DNA of 64,000 bases from Luteibacter pinisoli (lineage in GTDB: Bacteria > Pseudomonadota > Gammaproteobacteria > Xanthomonadales > Rhodanobacteraceae), in contig NZ_CP041046.1 of NCBI RefSeq assembly GCF_006385595.1, positions 2,914,001 through 2,978,000 on the forward strand, read 5' to 3'. The notes beneath the pieces were generated by a model. It saw only the letters and a program-made list of their open reading frames with translations. It was not told the DNA's origin and did no database searches. Shown here one piece after another: positions 1 through 11,441 of the stretch; within the stretch, counting starts at the first letter, position 1; every line of letters starts with the position of its first letter. The position numbers were made by a program, and so were the translations under genes.

Positions 1-15
1 GCGGGACGTGTGGAC

Positions 16-147
16 TCGGTGGCGGGCAGGCCCTTGGGGCCGACATAAGCGGAGGGCCGCCTGGCGCTTCGCGTTTCGCGACGAAGGCGCCTACGGCCCG
101 GTCCGGAGGTCCGCGTCTGGCGGCCCCAAGGGCCTGCCCGCCACCGA
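16..147. repeat. Long inverted-repeat element (27-bp arms)
   Basis: Positions 16-42 and 121-147 are perfect reverse complements over 27 bp, separated by 78 bp. The spacer holds a second, imperfect palindrome (about 63-73 against 82-91), so the whole unit could fold as a branched hairpin. No direct repeats flank it and no transposase lies nearby. It fits a REP/BIME-like or MITE-like noncoding element. No convincing gene exists before position 366: the one open frame here simply runs through the palindrome. Confidence 0.7.
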
Positions 148-294
148 CCCCGGCACCCCACCAGCCCTGAAGCACCCAACTGCAACCTTTTCACAGATGC
201 CTGCATCCGATGTGGTGCCCGGCTCGCTACCGCACTAGCGCACCCCTGAGCCCGGCATAGGCCATAAGTCATATAGAAATCCACGAGATTCTTC

Positions 295-322
295 TTGACG
301 ACTCAAAATCTGGTGTTATAGT
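295..322 (+). promoter_or_regulatory. Sigma70-type promoter of the YtrA/ABC operon
   Basis: A -35 box TTGACG (295-300) and a -10 box TATAGT (317-322) are separated by 16 bp. They lie 44 bp ahead of the first small gene. The -10 box sits inside the palindrome at 312-335, so a bound repressor would block RNA polymerase. Confidence 0.7.
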
Positions 323-335
323 TCACTACAACACC
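312..335. promoter_or_regulatory. Candidate YtrA-family operator (GGTG-N16-CACC)
   Basis: This is a palindrome of two 10-bp arms, 312-321 and 326-335, around a TTCA centre, matching at 9 of 10 positions. The outer bases give exactly GGTG-N16-CACC, the operator pattern I recall for YtrA-type GntR regulators in Xanthomonas. It overlaps the -10 box of the operon that encodes such a regulator at 944-1318, so autorepression is the simplest reading. The assignment to this regulator is inferred. Confidence 0.65.
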
Positions 336-365
336 GGTCACCCAGACCACTACTGGAGAGAGCAC

Positions 366-560
366 ATGAAAACTGCCACCAACAACCTGAACCTCGCTGC
401 CCTGGCCGCCTCCTTCGCGATCGCCGCCGCCGCCCTCGGTGTCTTCCACACCGCCTCGTACGAAGTCGCACCGCTGGCTGAGATCAACGGCACGCACGTC
501 ACCAACCTCGCCCCGATCGTCGTCTACGCCGACGCCGACCAGAGCCTGGCCTCCCTGTAA
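366..560 (+). CDS. Small exported or membrane-anchored protein, first gene of YtrA operon
   Basis: A 64-residue protein of unknown function. GGAGAG (355-360) lies 5 nt before the ATG. Residues 10-27 form an Ala-rich hydrophobic segment that could be a signal peptide or membrane anchor. The remaining roughly 35 residues are polar. Its tail (AEINGTHVTNLAPIVVYADA) resembles residues 38-57 of the next gene product (HFVNGIRVVDLPALEVRPTD), so the two are probably paralogues sharing an NG-x-x-V-x-[DN]-L core. It is the first gene behind the putative YtrA operator, upstream of a GntR regulator and an ABC exporter. I do not recognise a named family. A substrate or accessory peptide of the exporter is possible but not shown. 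Confidence 0.65.
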   Translation: MKTATNNLNLAALAASFAIAAAALGVFHTASYEVAPLAEINGTHVTNLAPIVVYADADQSLASL

Positions 561-602
561 CCCTGGAACTACGCAGCACGTCATCGGAGTTGGAGTCTTC
601 CC

Positions 603-938
603 ATGAAAGCGCCGAACCTTATCGCACTGACCGCCTCAATCCTGATCGCCGGCACCAGCGTGTTCGCCCTGCGCTCCTTCGATGACCGCGCTGCGCAGAT
701 GGTCGCCGCACCGCACTTCGTCAACGGCATCCGTGTCGTCGACCTGCCGGCCCTCGAAGTGCGGCCCACCGACGCGGATGTCCGCGCGGCCGCCCTGCTG
801 GGCAACGCCACCCTTGAATCTGCAGCTGATGCGCTGCGTCGTAGCGCGGAAGACCGCGCCGCCGCCCTCATCAGTGCACAGCTCGCCATGCCTTACTATT
901 CGTTTGGCAATGCATTGAGCCACACGGCCAAGGAATGA
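603..938 (+). CDS. Small exported protein, paralogue of the preceding gene product
   Basis: A 111-residue protein with no recognised domain. TTGGAGT (590-596) precedes the ATG by 6 nt. Residues 6-22 are a hydrophobic N-terminal segment typical of a signal peptide or anchor. Residues 38-57 carry the NG-x-x-V-x-D-L block shared with the 64-residue protein upstream. The C-terminal half (about 58-95) is Ala/Arg/Glu-rich and probably helical. Its stop codon lies 5 nt before the proposed start of the GntR gene, so the genes are almost certainly co-transcribed. The function is unknown. Conservation of the motif in both copies suggests an extracytoplasmic interaction site, which is inference. Confidence 0.7.
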   Translation: MKAPNLIALTASILIAGTSVFALRSFDDRAAQMVAAPHFVNGIRVVDLPALEVRPTDADVRAAALLGNATLESAADALRRSAEDRAAALISAQLAMPYYSFGNALSHTAKE

Positions 939-943
939 ATTAC

Positions 944-1318
944 ATGTCCATCACCTGGAACGACAGCGTCCCGATTTACCGCCAGCTCCGCGAACGCGTG
1001 GTGGCGATGATCCTGGATGGCGCCTTGAGCGAAGGCGATCCGCTGCCGTCGGTTCGCCAGGTCGCGGGGGATTTTCAGATCAACCCGCTGACCGTATCCA
1101 AGGCGTACCAGGAGCTGGTCGACGAACAACTGGTTGAGAAACGGAGGGGTCTTGGCATGTTCGTGATCGATGGAGCGCGCGAAGCGCTGCTCAAAAGTGA
1201 AAGGGAGCGCTTCTTGCGCGAGGAATGGCCGGCGCTGTTTGCCCGCCTGCAGCGCATGGGCCTCGATCTCAAAACCCTGATGCGTGAAGCCCCTGGCTCC
1301 ACAGAGGACCTGTCATGA
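944..1318 (+). CDS. GntR-family transcriptional regulator, YtrA subfamily
   Basis: A 124-residue DNA-binding repressor. The N-terminal winged helix-turn-helix is plain: it has PIYRQLRERV, then LPSVRQVAGDFQINPLTVSKAYQ, whose second half is the recognition helix, then a wing with RRGLGMFV. Only a short helical tail of about 45 residues follows, instead of a large effector domain, which defines the YtrA type. I chose the ATG at 944 because AGGA (931-934) lies 9 nt upstream and because family members begin with this residue block. An in-frame ATG at 935 has no spacing for a ribosome site. The gene overlaps the ABC ATPase by 4 bp. It probably represses its own operon through the palindrome at 312-335. 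Confidence 0.9.
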   Translation: MSITWNDSVPIYRQLRERVVAMILDGALSEGDPLPSVRQVAGDFQINPLTVSKAYQELVDEQLVEKRRGLGMFVIDGAREALLKSERERFLREEWPALFARLQRMGLDLKTLMREAPGSTEDLS

Positions 1319-2172
1319 CCGCGGTCGTCACTGCCAACGGCCTGACCAAGCGCTTCAAGAACCAGGTAGCGCTGGACGGCGCCACCTTCCAGATCGAATC
1401 CGGCCGCATCGTGGGCCTGATCGGCCCCAACGGGGCGGGCAAGACCACGGCGCTTAAGGCGATCCTGGGCCTGACCACCTTCGACGGCCACCTCAGCGTG
1501 CTGGGCATGGATCCGCGCAAGGAGCGCGACAAGCTGATGGAACAGGTGTGCTTCATCGCCGATGTGGCGGTGCTGCCGCGCTGGCTGAAGGTGCGCGAGG
1601 CGGTGGATTTCGTCGCCCACACCCACCCCCGCTTCGATCGGGCGAAGTGCGAGGCCTTCCTGGCCCGCACCAAGCTGCAGCCGGGGCAGAAGGTGAAGCA
1701 GCTGTCCAAGGGCATGATCGTGCAGCTGCACCTGGCGCTGGTGATGTCGATCGACGCGAAGCTGCTGGTGCTGGACGAACCGACGCTGGGCCTGGACATC
1801 CTCTACCGCAAGCAGTTCTACCAGTCCCTGCTGGAAGACTATTTCGATGAGGAGAAGACCATCATCGTCACGACCCACCAGGTCGAGGAGATCGAACACA
1901 TCCTCACCGACCTGATGTTCATCCGCGACGGCAAGATCGTGCTGGATACGGACATGGATAGCCTGGGCGAGCGCTTCTCCGAAGTGCTGGTCAATGCCGA
2001 ACTCGCCGCGGCCGCCCGCCAGCTGAATCCGCTGGATGAGCGCCAGGTGTTTGGCAAGAGCATTTTCCTCTTCGACAACGTCAGCCGCCCGCAGCTGGAA
2101 AGCCTCGGTGAGGTGCGGCGCCCGTCGATCGGCGACCTCTTCGTCGCCACCATGAAGGGTACCTACGCATGA
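1315..2172 (+). CDS. ABC transporter ATP-binding protein
   Basis: A 285-residue nucleotide-binding subunit of an ABC-2 type exporter. Walker A is GPNGAGKT (about residues 38-45), the signature is LSKGM, Walker B is LLVLDEP, and the switch histidine lies in VTTHQ. The C-terminal 70 residues are a family-typical extension. The gene overlaps the GntR gene upstream and the permease downstream by ATGA in both cases, indicating translational coupling. YtrA-linked ABC pairs in other bacteria respond to cell-envelope stress or antimicrobial peptides. The substrate here is not evident from sequence. Confidence 0.93.
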   Translation: MTAVVTANGLTKRFKNQVALDGATFQIESGRIVGLIGPNGAGKTTALKAILGLTTFDGHLSVLGMDPRKERDKLMEQVCFIADVAVLPRWLKVREAVDFVAHTHPRFDRAKCEAFLARTKLQPGQKVKQLSKGMIVQLHLALVMSIDAKLLVLDEPTLGLDILYRKQFYQSLLEDYFDEEKTIIVTTHQVEEIEHILTDLMFIRDGKIVLDTDMDSLGERFSEVLVNAELAAAARQLNPLDERQVFGKSIFLFDNVSRPQLESLGEVRRPSIGDLFVATMKGTYA

Positions 2173-3131
2173 AAAGCTTCTACTGGCTGGTGAAGCGCGA
2201 ATTCTGGGAACACAAGGGCGGCTTCTTCACCGCGCCCATCGTGGCCGGCATCGTCGCGCTGGTGCTCAACATCATGATGATCGTGGCCGCCGAAGTGATG
2301 GGCCGCCGCTGGGCGGGTACGGATACCCACTTCCACAGCAACTTTGACCGGGCCTTCGACAACTCCAACCTGGTGCAGGCCGGTGCGGTCCTGGACATGA
2401 CGCTCTACGGCGTCACCTTCCTGATCCTCGGCGTGATGGCCATCGTGGTGTTCTTCTACTGCCTTGGCTCGCTGTACGACGACCGCCGCGACCGCAGCAT
2501 CCTGTTCTGGAAGTCGCTGCCGCTGTCCGACAGCAACACGGTGTTGTCCAAGGCCGTGAGCGCGGTGTTCGTTGCCCCGGCCATCGCCGTCATCACCGGT
2601 GTCATCGCTGGCCTGCTGCTGATGATCGTCCTGGCCATCGTCGCCACGTTCCACGGCATCCCGGCATGGCGCCTGCTGATCGAAGCCCACCCGTTCCGCG
2701 TCGTGTTCACCCTGCTGCTCCTGCTGCCGCTGTATGCGATCTGGGCGCTGCCCACCCTGGGCTGGCTGATGCTCTGCTCCGCCTGGGCTCGCAGCAAGCC
2801 TATCCTCTGGGCACTGGCCATCCCCGTCGGCGCCGGCATCATCGTCAGCTGGTTCGGCCTGATGGGCTTCTTCAACCGCGGTAGCGGCTGGTTCTGGACC
2901 AACGTGGTCGGCCGCATGCTCGGCAGCCTGATCCCGGGTGGCTGGGTGGGCCAGAACAACGAGCTGATCGTACTGCCGCACCATGACGACCCGGCCGCGC
3001 TGCTGCAGAGCCTGGACCTGGCGTACCACTACAGCGCCCTGGCCAATCCGTCGACCTGGGTAGGTGCAGTGGCGGGTATCGCGATGATCGCCGGTGCCAT
3101 CTGGTTCCGCCGCTGGCGCGACGATTCCTGA
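2169..3131 (+). CDS. ABC-2 type transporter permease
   Basis: A 320-residue integral membrane protein with about six hydrophobic segments (roughly residues 22-44, 78-98, 125-150, 175-205, 218-236 and 290-308). It starts with the short cytoplasmic KREFWEHKGG helix common in ABC-2 permeases. The ATG overlaps the ATPase stop by 4 bp, so the two subunits are made together. It is the last gene of the operon that begins at 366, and a perfect hairpin follows at 3155-3180. It most likely forms a homodimer with two copies of the ATPase to export or extract an unknown molecule. Confidence 0.9.
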   Translation: MKSFYWLVKREFWEHKGGFFTAPIVAGIVALVLNIMMIVAAEVMGRRWAGTDTHFHSNFDRAFDNSNLVQAGAVLDMTLYGVTFLILGVMAIVVFFYCLGSLYDDRRDRSILFWKSLPLSDSNTVLSKAVSAVFVAPAIAVITGVIAGLLLMIVLAIVATFHGIPAWRLLIEAHPFRVVFTLLLLLPLYAIWALPTLGWLMLCSAWARSKPILWALAIPVGAGIIVSWFGLMGFFNRGSGWFWTNVVGRMLGSLIPGGWVGQNNELIVLPHHDDPAALLQSLDLAYHYSALANPSTWVGAVAGIAMIAGAIWFRRWRDDS

Positions 3132-3154
3132 TCAAATCCACGACTCGAGCCAAC

Positions 3155-3180
3155 GCGACGGCCTCTTCGGAGGCCGTCGC
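3155..3180 (+). terminator. Hairpin at end of YtrA operon
   Basis: A perfect 11-bp stem (3155-3165 with 3170-3180) closed by a TTCG tetraloop lies 24 bp after the permease stop. There is no clear T-run after it, so it could be a weak terminator or an RNA-stabilising end. It directly abuts the ribosome site of the next gene. Confidence 0.55.
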
Positions 3181-3195
3181 TTCAAGGAGGGTGTG

Positions 3196-4386
3196 ATGCT
3201 GCGTCCGATGCTCCTTGCCGCAACGATGATCACCGCATTTCCCGCCCTGGCCGCCGATGACCCGGTGCCAGGCCTCATGAAAGCCGCTGACGTACCAGGC
3301 CTTGCCATCGCGGTGATCCGCAACGGCAAGGTCACCTCGGTAAAGGCATACGGTTACCGCGATACCGAAAAGAAGCTGCCGCTGACCACCGACACGGTGA
3401 TGTACGCGGCCTCGCTGACCAAGGCGGCCTTTGCCTACGCGGTGATGGGCCTGGTGGACGACAAGCGGCTCGCCCTCGATGCAAGTATCGCGAACGACCT
3501 GCCGAAGCCGCTTCCCGAGTATCCGAAGTACAGCGACCTGGCCGGCGACGAGCGCTGGAAAAAACTGACCCCCGCCCTGCTGTTGAGCCATCGCTCCGGC
3601 TTCCCCAACTTCCGCTTCTGGCCGCCCGGCAAGGATTACGACGCCGACGCGAAGCTGGCCTTCTACCAGGAACCGGGCGCGACCTATGGCTACTCCGGCG
3701 AAGGCATCAACCTGCTGCAGTTCGTGATCGAGAACGGCAAGGGCGTCGACGTGGACACCCTGATGCAGCAGCGCCTGTTCAAGCCCTTCGGCATGACCCG
3801 CACCGGCATGACCTGGCGCGACGACTTTGCCGACAACAACACCGTCGGTTACGGCCCGGACGGCAAGGCCATCCCGCACAAGCGTCGCGAGACCGCGCGC
3901 GCCGCGGGCTCCATGGACACGACGATCCACGACTACGCCAACCTGCTGGCGGCCATGGTGCGCGGCGAGGGCCTCTCAAGGACGGCGTACGCCACGTGGC
4001 TCAAGCCCGTGGTGCGCATCCGCTCGGTGCAGCAGTTCCCGACCATGGGAACGCCGGACAGCACCGACAACGATTCGATTTCGCTGGGCTACGCCATGGG
4101 CGTGGGGACGTTCAATTCACCGCGCGGCCCAGCGTTCTTCAAGGGAGGCCACGATGACGGTACCAACAACGTCTTCGTGTGCCTGGAAAAGTCCCGGGAC
4201 TGCGTATTGATCATGAGCAACTCATCGCATGCGGAATCGATCTTCCCTGCGCTGATCGCCAACACGCTGGGGAAGACCTGTTTCCCGTGGTATTGGGAGG
4301 GGTACGTGCCGTATGACCAGCCCGGGATGAAGAACCAGCCCGTCGTGCCGAACGCGCATCCGGCCTGCCCGCGAGGCGACGGCTAG
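3196..4386 (+). CDS. Exported serine hydrolase, beta-lactamase class C-like
   Basis: A 396-residue protein with a Sec signal peptide (residues 1-20, ending ALAA). The catalytic motifs of the class C beta-lactamase / esterase superfamily are visible: S-L-T-K (Ser73 and Lys76), a Y-S-G motif near residue 180, and a K-G-G-H motif near residue 318 in place of the usual KTG/HTG. The start at 3196 has AAGGAGG (3184-3190) 5 nt upstream; a longer frame beginning at 3094 lacks the signal peptide. Members act on peptides, esters or beta-lactams in the periplasm, and the substrate cannot be assigned. It stands alone between the ABC operon and the patatin gene. Confidence 0.85.
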   Translation: MLRPMLLAATMITAFPALAADDPVPGLMKAADVPGLAIAVIRNGKVTSVKAYGYRDTEKKLPLTTDTVMYAASLTKAAFAYAVMGLVDDKRLALDASIANDLPKPLPEYPKYSDLAGDERWKKLTPALLLSHRSGFPNFRFWPPGKDYDADAKLAFYQEPGATYGYSGEGINLLQFVIENGKGVDVDTLMQQRLFKPFGMTRTGMTWRDDFADNNTVGYGPDGKAIPHKRRETARAAGSMDTTIHDYANLLAAMVRGEGLSRTAYATWLKPVVRIRSVQQFPTMGTPDSTDNDSISLGYAMGVGTFNSPRGPAFFKGGHDDGTNNVFVCLEKSRDCVLIMSNSSHAESIFPALIANTLGKTCFPWYWEGYVPYDQPGMKNQPVVPNAHPACPRGDG

Positions 4387-4493
4387 ACCGTTTGGCCAAT
4401 TGCGGGCGGCTCCCCCGCCCCGTACAACCGAGCCTTCGTGGCGGGATGCCGCGAATCGGGGGAATCCGATGATCATCGGCGGGGAGATCCACC

Positions 4494-7400
4494 ATGACCG
4501 GTACAGCAGGGGATGCCGCGCGGCCCACGGTTGCGCCGCACGAGCGTGATGCGCTGGGCGAGCGACGCCGCAAGGCGGGGCTGGCGGAAGGCGATCCCGC
4601 CACGGGACTGGCCTTTTCGGGCGGCGGGATCCGCAGTGCCACCTTCTGCCTTGGCGTGCTGCGCGCACTGGCCAGGCACCGGCTGCTTCGTCGCTTCGAC
4701 TACCTTTCCACCGTCTCGGGCGGAGGCTATACCGGATCCGCGTTTGGCCGCCTGTTCCATGCGGGAGACGACGGCGGCGCCGATGCCGTGGAAGAAGGCC
4801 TCGCCCGCGACGACACGTCTTTCCTGTGGTGGCTGCGCAACAACGGCCGCTTCCTCGCACCGGCAGGCGCGAGCGATCTGTTCCAGACCTGGAGCACGCA
4901 GCTGCGCGGCTTCATCGCCACCCAGGTGGAGGTGGCGGTGCTCGCGATCGTGCTGGCCTGCCTGATTACCCTGCCCCATCTCGCGTACACCGCGCTGCCC
5001 GAGGACGGCTGGTCGCTACCGGTCGTCGTCAGCCTGTGGTGGTGGCTGTTGCCGCTTCCCGCCGCCATGGCCGCCATCGCCTGCTATGGGTACTGGTTCC
5101 TCGGGCGCGTGACGATCGGCGGATTCGTTACCGCCGTCGCCGCGGGCTTCGCCTGCGTGGCGCTGGCCGTGCGCGCGTCACTTGCGCAGGATCCGATCGA
5201 GCGCGCCTTGTGGACCACCTGCGCGATCTTTTTTGGCCCCTCGCCGCTGGCCTGGATCGCTGCGCGGATCAGCTCGGCCGTGCGCAGCGAAGGCGCCAAC
5301 CGGGTGCGTTACGCCTACGGCTTCACGCGCTGCCTCGGCCTGGTCGGGTTGGTAGCCCTGCTCGGTGCCGTGGACATGCTCAGCTGGTATGTCCGCTCGC
5401 GGCTGGGCAGCCTGCATGCCGGCGTTGGCCTGTTCACCGGCGCGGGCGTCGCCACCGTGCTCCTCGCCGTCGTCCGTGCCGTGATGCCGCTGGCGGCCAG
5501 TGGCAGCAAGGGCGGGACGACGCTTTCCGCGGGAACCATCGCGCAGATCTTCGGGCTGATCACGCTCGCCCTCGTCGTGCTGTTCTGGACCACGATCTTC
5601 CAGTTCCTTGTGTTTCCGCCCGACCAGGGCGGCACGGGCATCTTCCAGCATGCGTGGGTGCGCTGGATCGCCGCGGCGCTGGTGGTGATCATCTACCTGC
5701 TGATGAATGGCCGGTCATTGAGCCAGCTGAACCAGTCGTCCCTGCATCTGTTCTACCGCTCGCGGCTGGCCCGTACGTATGTCGCCGTGGGCAACGCACC
5801 GGTCCCCGGCAACACGGCGCAGACGCGCTTTCCAGCACCACTGCTGACGCCGACGACACGTGACACCACGCAGAACATCGTCAAGGTGACCGAGCTGCTG
5901 CCGGGTGACGATGTCGCGCTTACCGACTACGCACCGCACCTTTTTGGCGGCCCGATCCATCTGGTGAACTGCTGCATCAACCAGACCGTCGACGACCGCA
6001 CGGGCACGTACAACGCGGACCGCAAGGGCGTGAGCCTGTCGGTGAGCGCGTTGGGCGTGGAGACCGGTACGCACGGGCCGGACACCGCGATCCTGCCGGC
6101 GCTGGCACGCACGACGCTGGCCGAATGGGTGGCCATTTCCGGCGCCGCGGTGGGCTCGGGCATGGGCTCGCTGACGCAATCGGGCACGGCGGCCCTGCTC
6201 TTCCTCAGCGGGCTTCGTCTGGGTTACTGGCAGCGCAACCTCGCCAGCGAACCGCCGCCGAAACGCGGCATCGTGGCGAAATACCAGGCCCTGCTGCGCG
6301 AGATGCTCGCGCGCTTCCCTGGCCTGCGGGATGCGGACTGGTACCTGAGCGACGGCGGCCACTTCGATAACACCGGCGTGTATGCGCTGCTGAAGCGCGA
6401 ACTGAAGCTGATCGTGCTCGTGGATTGCGGAGCCGACCCGGATTACCGCTTTGCCGATGTGGAAAACCTCGTGCGCAAGGCGCGCATCGATTACGACGCG
6501 TATATCGCCTTCGTCGATCCCCTGCAGCTAGCCACCGTGGCGGGGACGACGGCATCGCTGTTCGGCACGCCCGACACGATGACGTCGGACCCTGGCCCGG
6601 CGCACCTGTTGCTCGCACGCATTGCTTACGCCAGCGGTGCGCAAGGCACCCTGCTGGTGGTGAAGCCGCGGCTGCCTGAAGGCCTTCCGCTGGATGTCGC
6701 CGGCTACGCCGACCGCGAACCGACCTTCCCGCAGCAAAGCACCTCGCAGCAGTTCTTCAACGAATCGCAGTGGGAAAGCTACTGCCAGCTGGGCGTGTGC
6801 CTGGGCAGTTCGGTGACGGCCGACATGCTGGATAACGCCCCCACCTGGGCGTGGGAGAGCGGGGTCGTCGGCACACAGGCCACCGCGCTGACGCCCGCGA
6901 CGGCGCCGCCCAGTCGCTTCCGGCAGATGGCGACGACCGTGGGCACCTCGATCGGCCTGGGCGCGATTTTCACCGCGGCTATCGCGGGCTGGCAGAGCAT
7001 CGATGCCGCGCGCAAACAGGATGCCGCGTTGCAGGCGGCCACCCTGCAGAAGACCCAGGACATCACGGCGAAGGCGATCAGCATCGGTGGCGGCTTGCAG
7101 CCCGGCACCGAATTCGACGAAAGCCTGCGCGGAAAGATTGCCGACCTGCTGCGCGACCTCGCCGCGGTGCAGATGCCCGACCGCTTGCGCGAGCGTATCG
7201 CGGGACTCGTCGAGCCACTCTCCACCGTGTGTGAATCGACGACCGATGCGCAGCAGCAGGCGACCTGCGAGTACTACGCCAACGTGTTGTCGTCGCGTAC
7301 CAGCGTGCCACCCTCGGCGTGGGACACCGCCATGCGTGATTACGACCGCTGGCGAGACCCGAAGCAAGCCGTCGACGAGAGCCTCGCCTCCACGGGCGCC

Positions 7401-7912
7401 GAGGCACCCGCTGCCGCGCCACCACCGATGGCCGCACCACCGCCCATGGCCGAACCGCCACCGCCTCCGCCTCCGCCGCCTGCACCGGTGGTCGTAGCCA
7501 TGGCACCGCCGATGCCGCCGCCGGCCCTAGCCTCGACACAGGAACTCCAGGCACAGGTGACCAATGCCTGCGGCCAGCCCAGCCAGCCATACACGCTCTA
7601 CACGCAGGTCTACGACGAGGCGAGCCGCACGATGGCCCGCGATGTATTGGCGCGGGTGCAGGCGATGGGGCTGGTGGTACCGGGCATCGAGAACGTCAGC
7701 ACGACGGCGTCGCGCAGCGGCACGCGCGCGCCGTTCGAGTGGCGTGCGCCGACGGTGCTGTATGCGTCCAGCGGGGCGTCGTGTGCGAACGCGCTGGTGG
7801 CATGGGCTAACGCGACGTTGCCTCAGCTGGCCACCGTCAAGGCGCGCGCCGTGGCCCTGCCGCCGGGGGCGGGCAAGGCCACGGTGCTGGAGCTCTGGTT
7901 GCCGCGGCGGCG

Positions 7913-7916
<4 letters not shown>
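4494..7916 (+). CDS. Large membrane-embedded patatin-like phospholipase family protein
   Basis: A 1140-residue protein. Patatin elements are split: the oxyanion loop GGGIRSA (43-49) and the nucleophile Ser75 in TVSGGG lie near the N-terminus, while the catalytic Asp620 (YLSDGGHFDNTG) comes 545 residues later. Between them, residues about 140-405 hold about eight to ten hydrophobic helices. A further hydrophobic segment lies near 838-860, followed by an approximately 110-residue helical region, a Pro-rich linker (about 970-1005) and a C-terminal domain with VYDEASRTMARDVLARVQ and GIENV motifs. The last part recalls SPOR/LytR-C-type folds (weak resemblance only). GGGGAGA precedes the ATG. It is likely a membrane lipid hydrolase; its biological role is unknown. 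The stop overlaps that of convergent fumC. Confidence 0.8.
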
Positions 7917-9310
<1,394 letters not shown>

Positions 9311-9402
9311 TGCGGGGGATCCAGGTTGTAGGGGACCTGCGCACGATAAGCCCATCGCCCCCCGCCCGTCAGCCCCGCGGGGCGAGGGCCGGTGCGGCCG
9401 GG

Positions 9403-10814
<1,412 letters not shown>

Positions 10815-10841
10815 GCACAATCGCCCCTGTCCCAAACAACA

Positions 10842-10866
10842 AAGCCCGGCCACGCCGGGCTTTTTG
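10842..10866 (+). terminator. Rho-independent terminator of purB
   Basis: A 9-bp GC-rich stem (10842-10850 with 10854-10862) with a 3-nt loop runs into TTTTTG. It lies 28 bp after the purB stop. Confidence 0.85.
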
Positions 10867-10967
10867 TTAGTGATTTTCAGAATTCGTCCATAGACCCGCG
10901 CACACGCATCGGGTAGCGTCTTTAGCTGGCCGCGAAAGCGCCATCGGTTAAACAAAGGGAGTGAAGG

Positions 10968-11411
10968 ATGAGGGCAAAGATGTCATGGGTGGCCGCAGCG
11001 CTTCTGCTCAGCACCTCGACCATCGTGCAGGCACAGGAGAGCAGGACGACGCAGGCCATGCGGCACGGAGCACCCAAGGGCCTGACCGAAACGTTCTTCT
11101 CATGCATCAATGCAGCGGGTCTGGATCAGGCACGAATGAGCGGATGTATCGCGACCGAGCGGCGGGGGCAAGACGTGCGCCTGAACAAGGCATACGCGGT
11201 GCTGATGAGCACCCTAGATCCCCGATCCAAAGAAGCCGTGCGGCTTGCTGAACGTGCCTGGCTCGATTTCAACACCAAGACCGTTGCCGCCGAAACCGCC
11301 ATCGGCGGTGCCAACGAAGTCACTAATATCGATGTCTCACAGGCGGAGCTTTTTCGCTACTGCGAGCGAGCGAACGTGCTGGAAGATTACGTTTCATCTA
11401 TCGGCAAATAG
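10968..11411 (+). CDS. Periplasmic LprI/DUF1311-type protein, candidate immunity protein
   Basis: A 147-residue protein with a Sec signal peptide (residues 1-22, ending VQA). There is no lipobox, so it should be soluble in the periplasm. The mature part shows the LprI N-terminal (DUF1311) pattern: Cys46 and Cys60, E63, D69, LNKAYAVL, then AERAWLDF and a third Cys at 132. LprI proteins are known as lysozyme inhibitors. It ends 30 bp before the peptidoglycan-targeting effector gene, in the same direction. This matches the immunity-effector arrangement of Xanthomonadales antibacterial type IV secretion systems. The start has GGGAG (10958-10962 region) upstream. The role as cognate inhibitor is inferred from family and neighbour. 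Confidence 0.75.
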   Translation: MRAKMSWVAAALLLSTSTIVQAQESRTTQAMRHGAPKGLTETFFSCINAAGLDQARMSGCIATERRGQDVRLNKAYAVLMSTLDPRSKEAVRLAERAWLDFNTKTVAAETAIGGANEVTNIDVSQAELFRYCERANVLEDYVSSIGK

Positions 11412-11441
11412 GCTTTCGCTTAACTTCAAGGAGGAATAAAA

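Noticed and set aside
8..238. Open frame of 76 codons at the left edge
   Set aside because: It runs straight through the 27-bp inverted repeat, has no ribosome site and shows no protein-like pattern; the palindrome explains the open frame.
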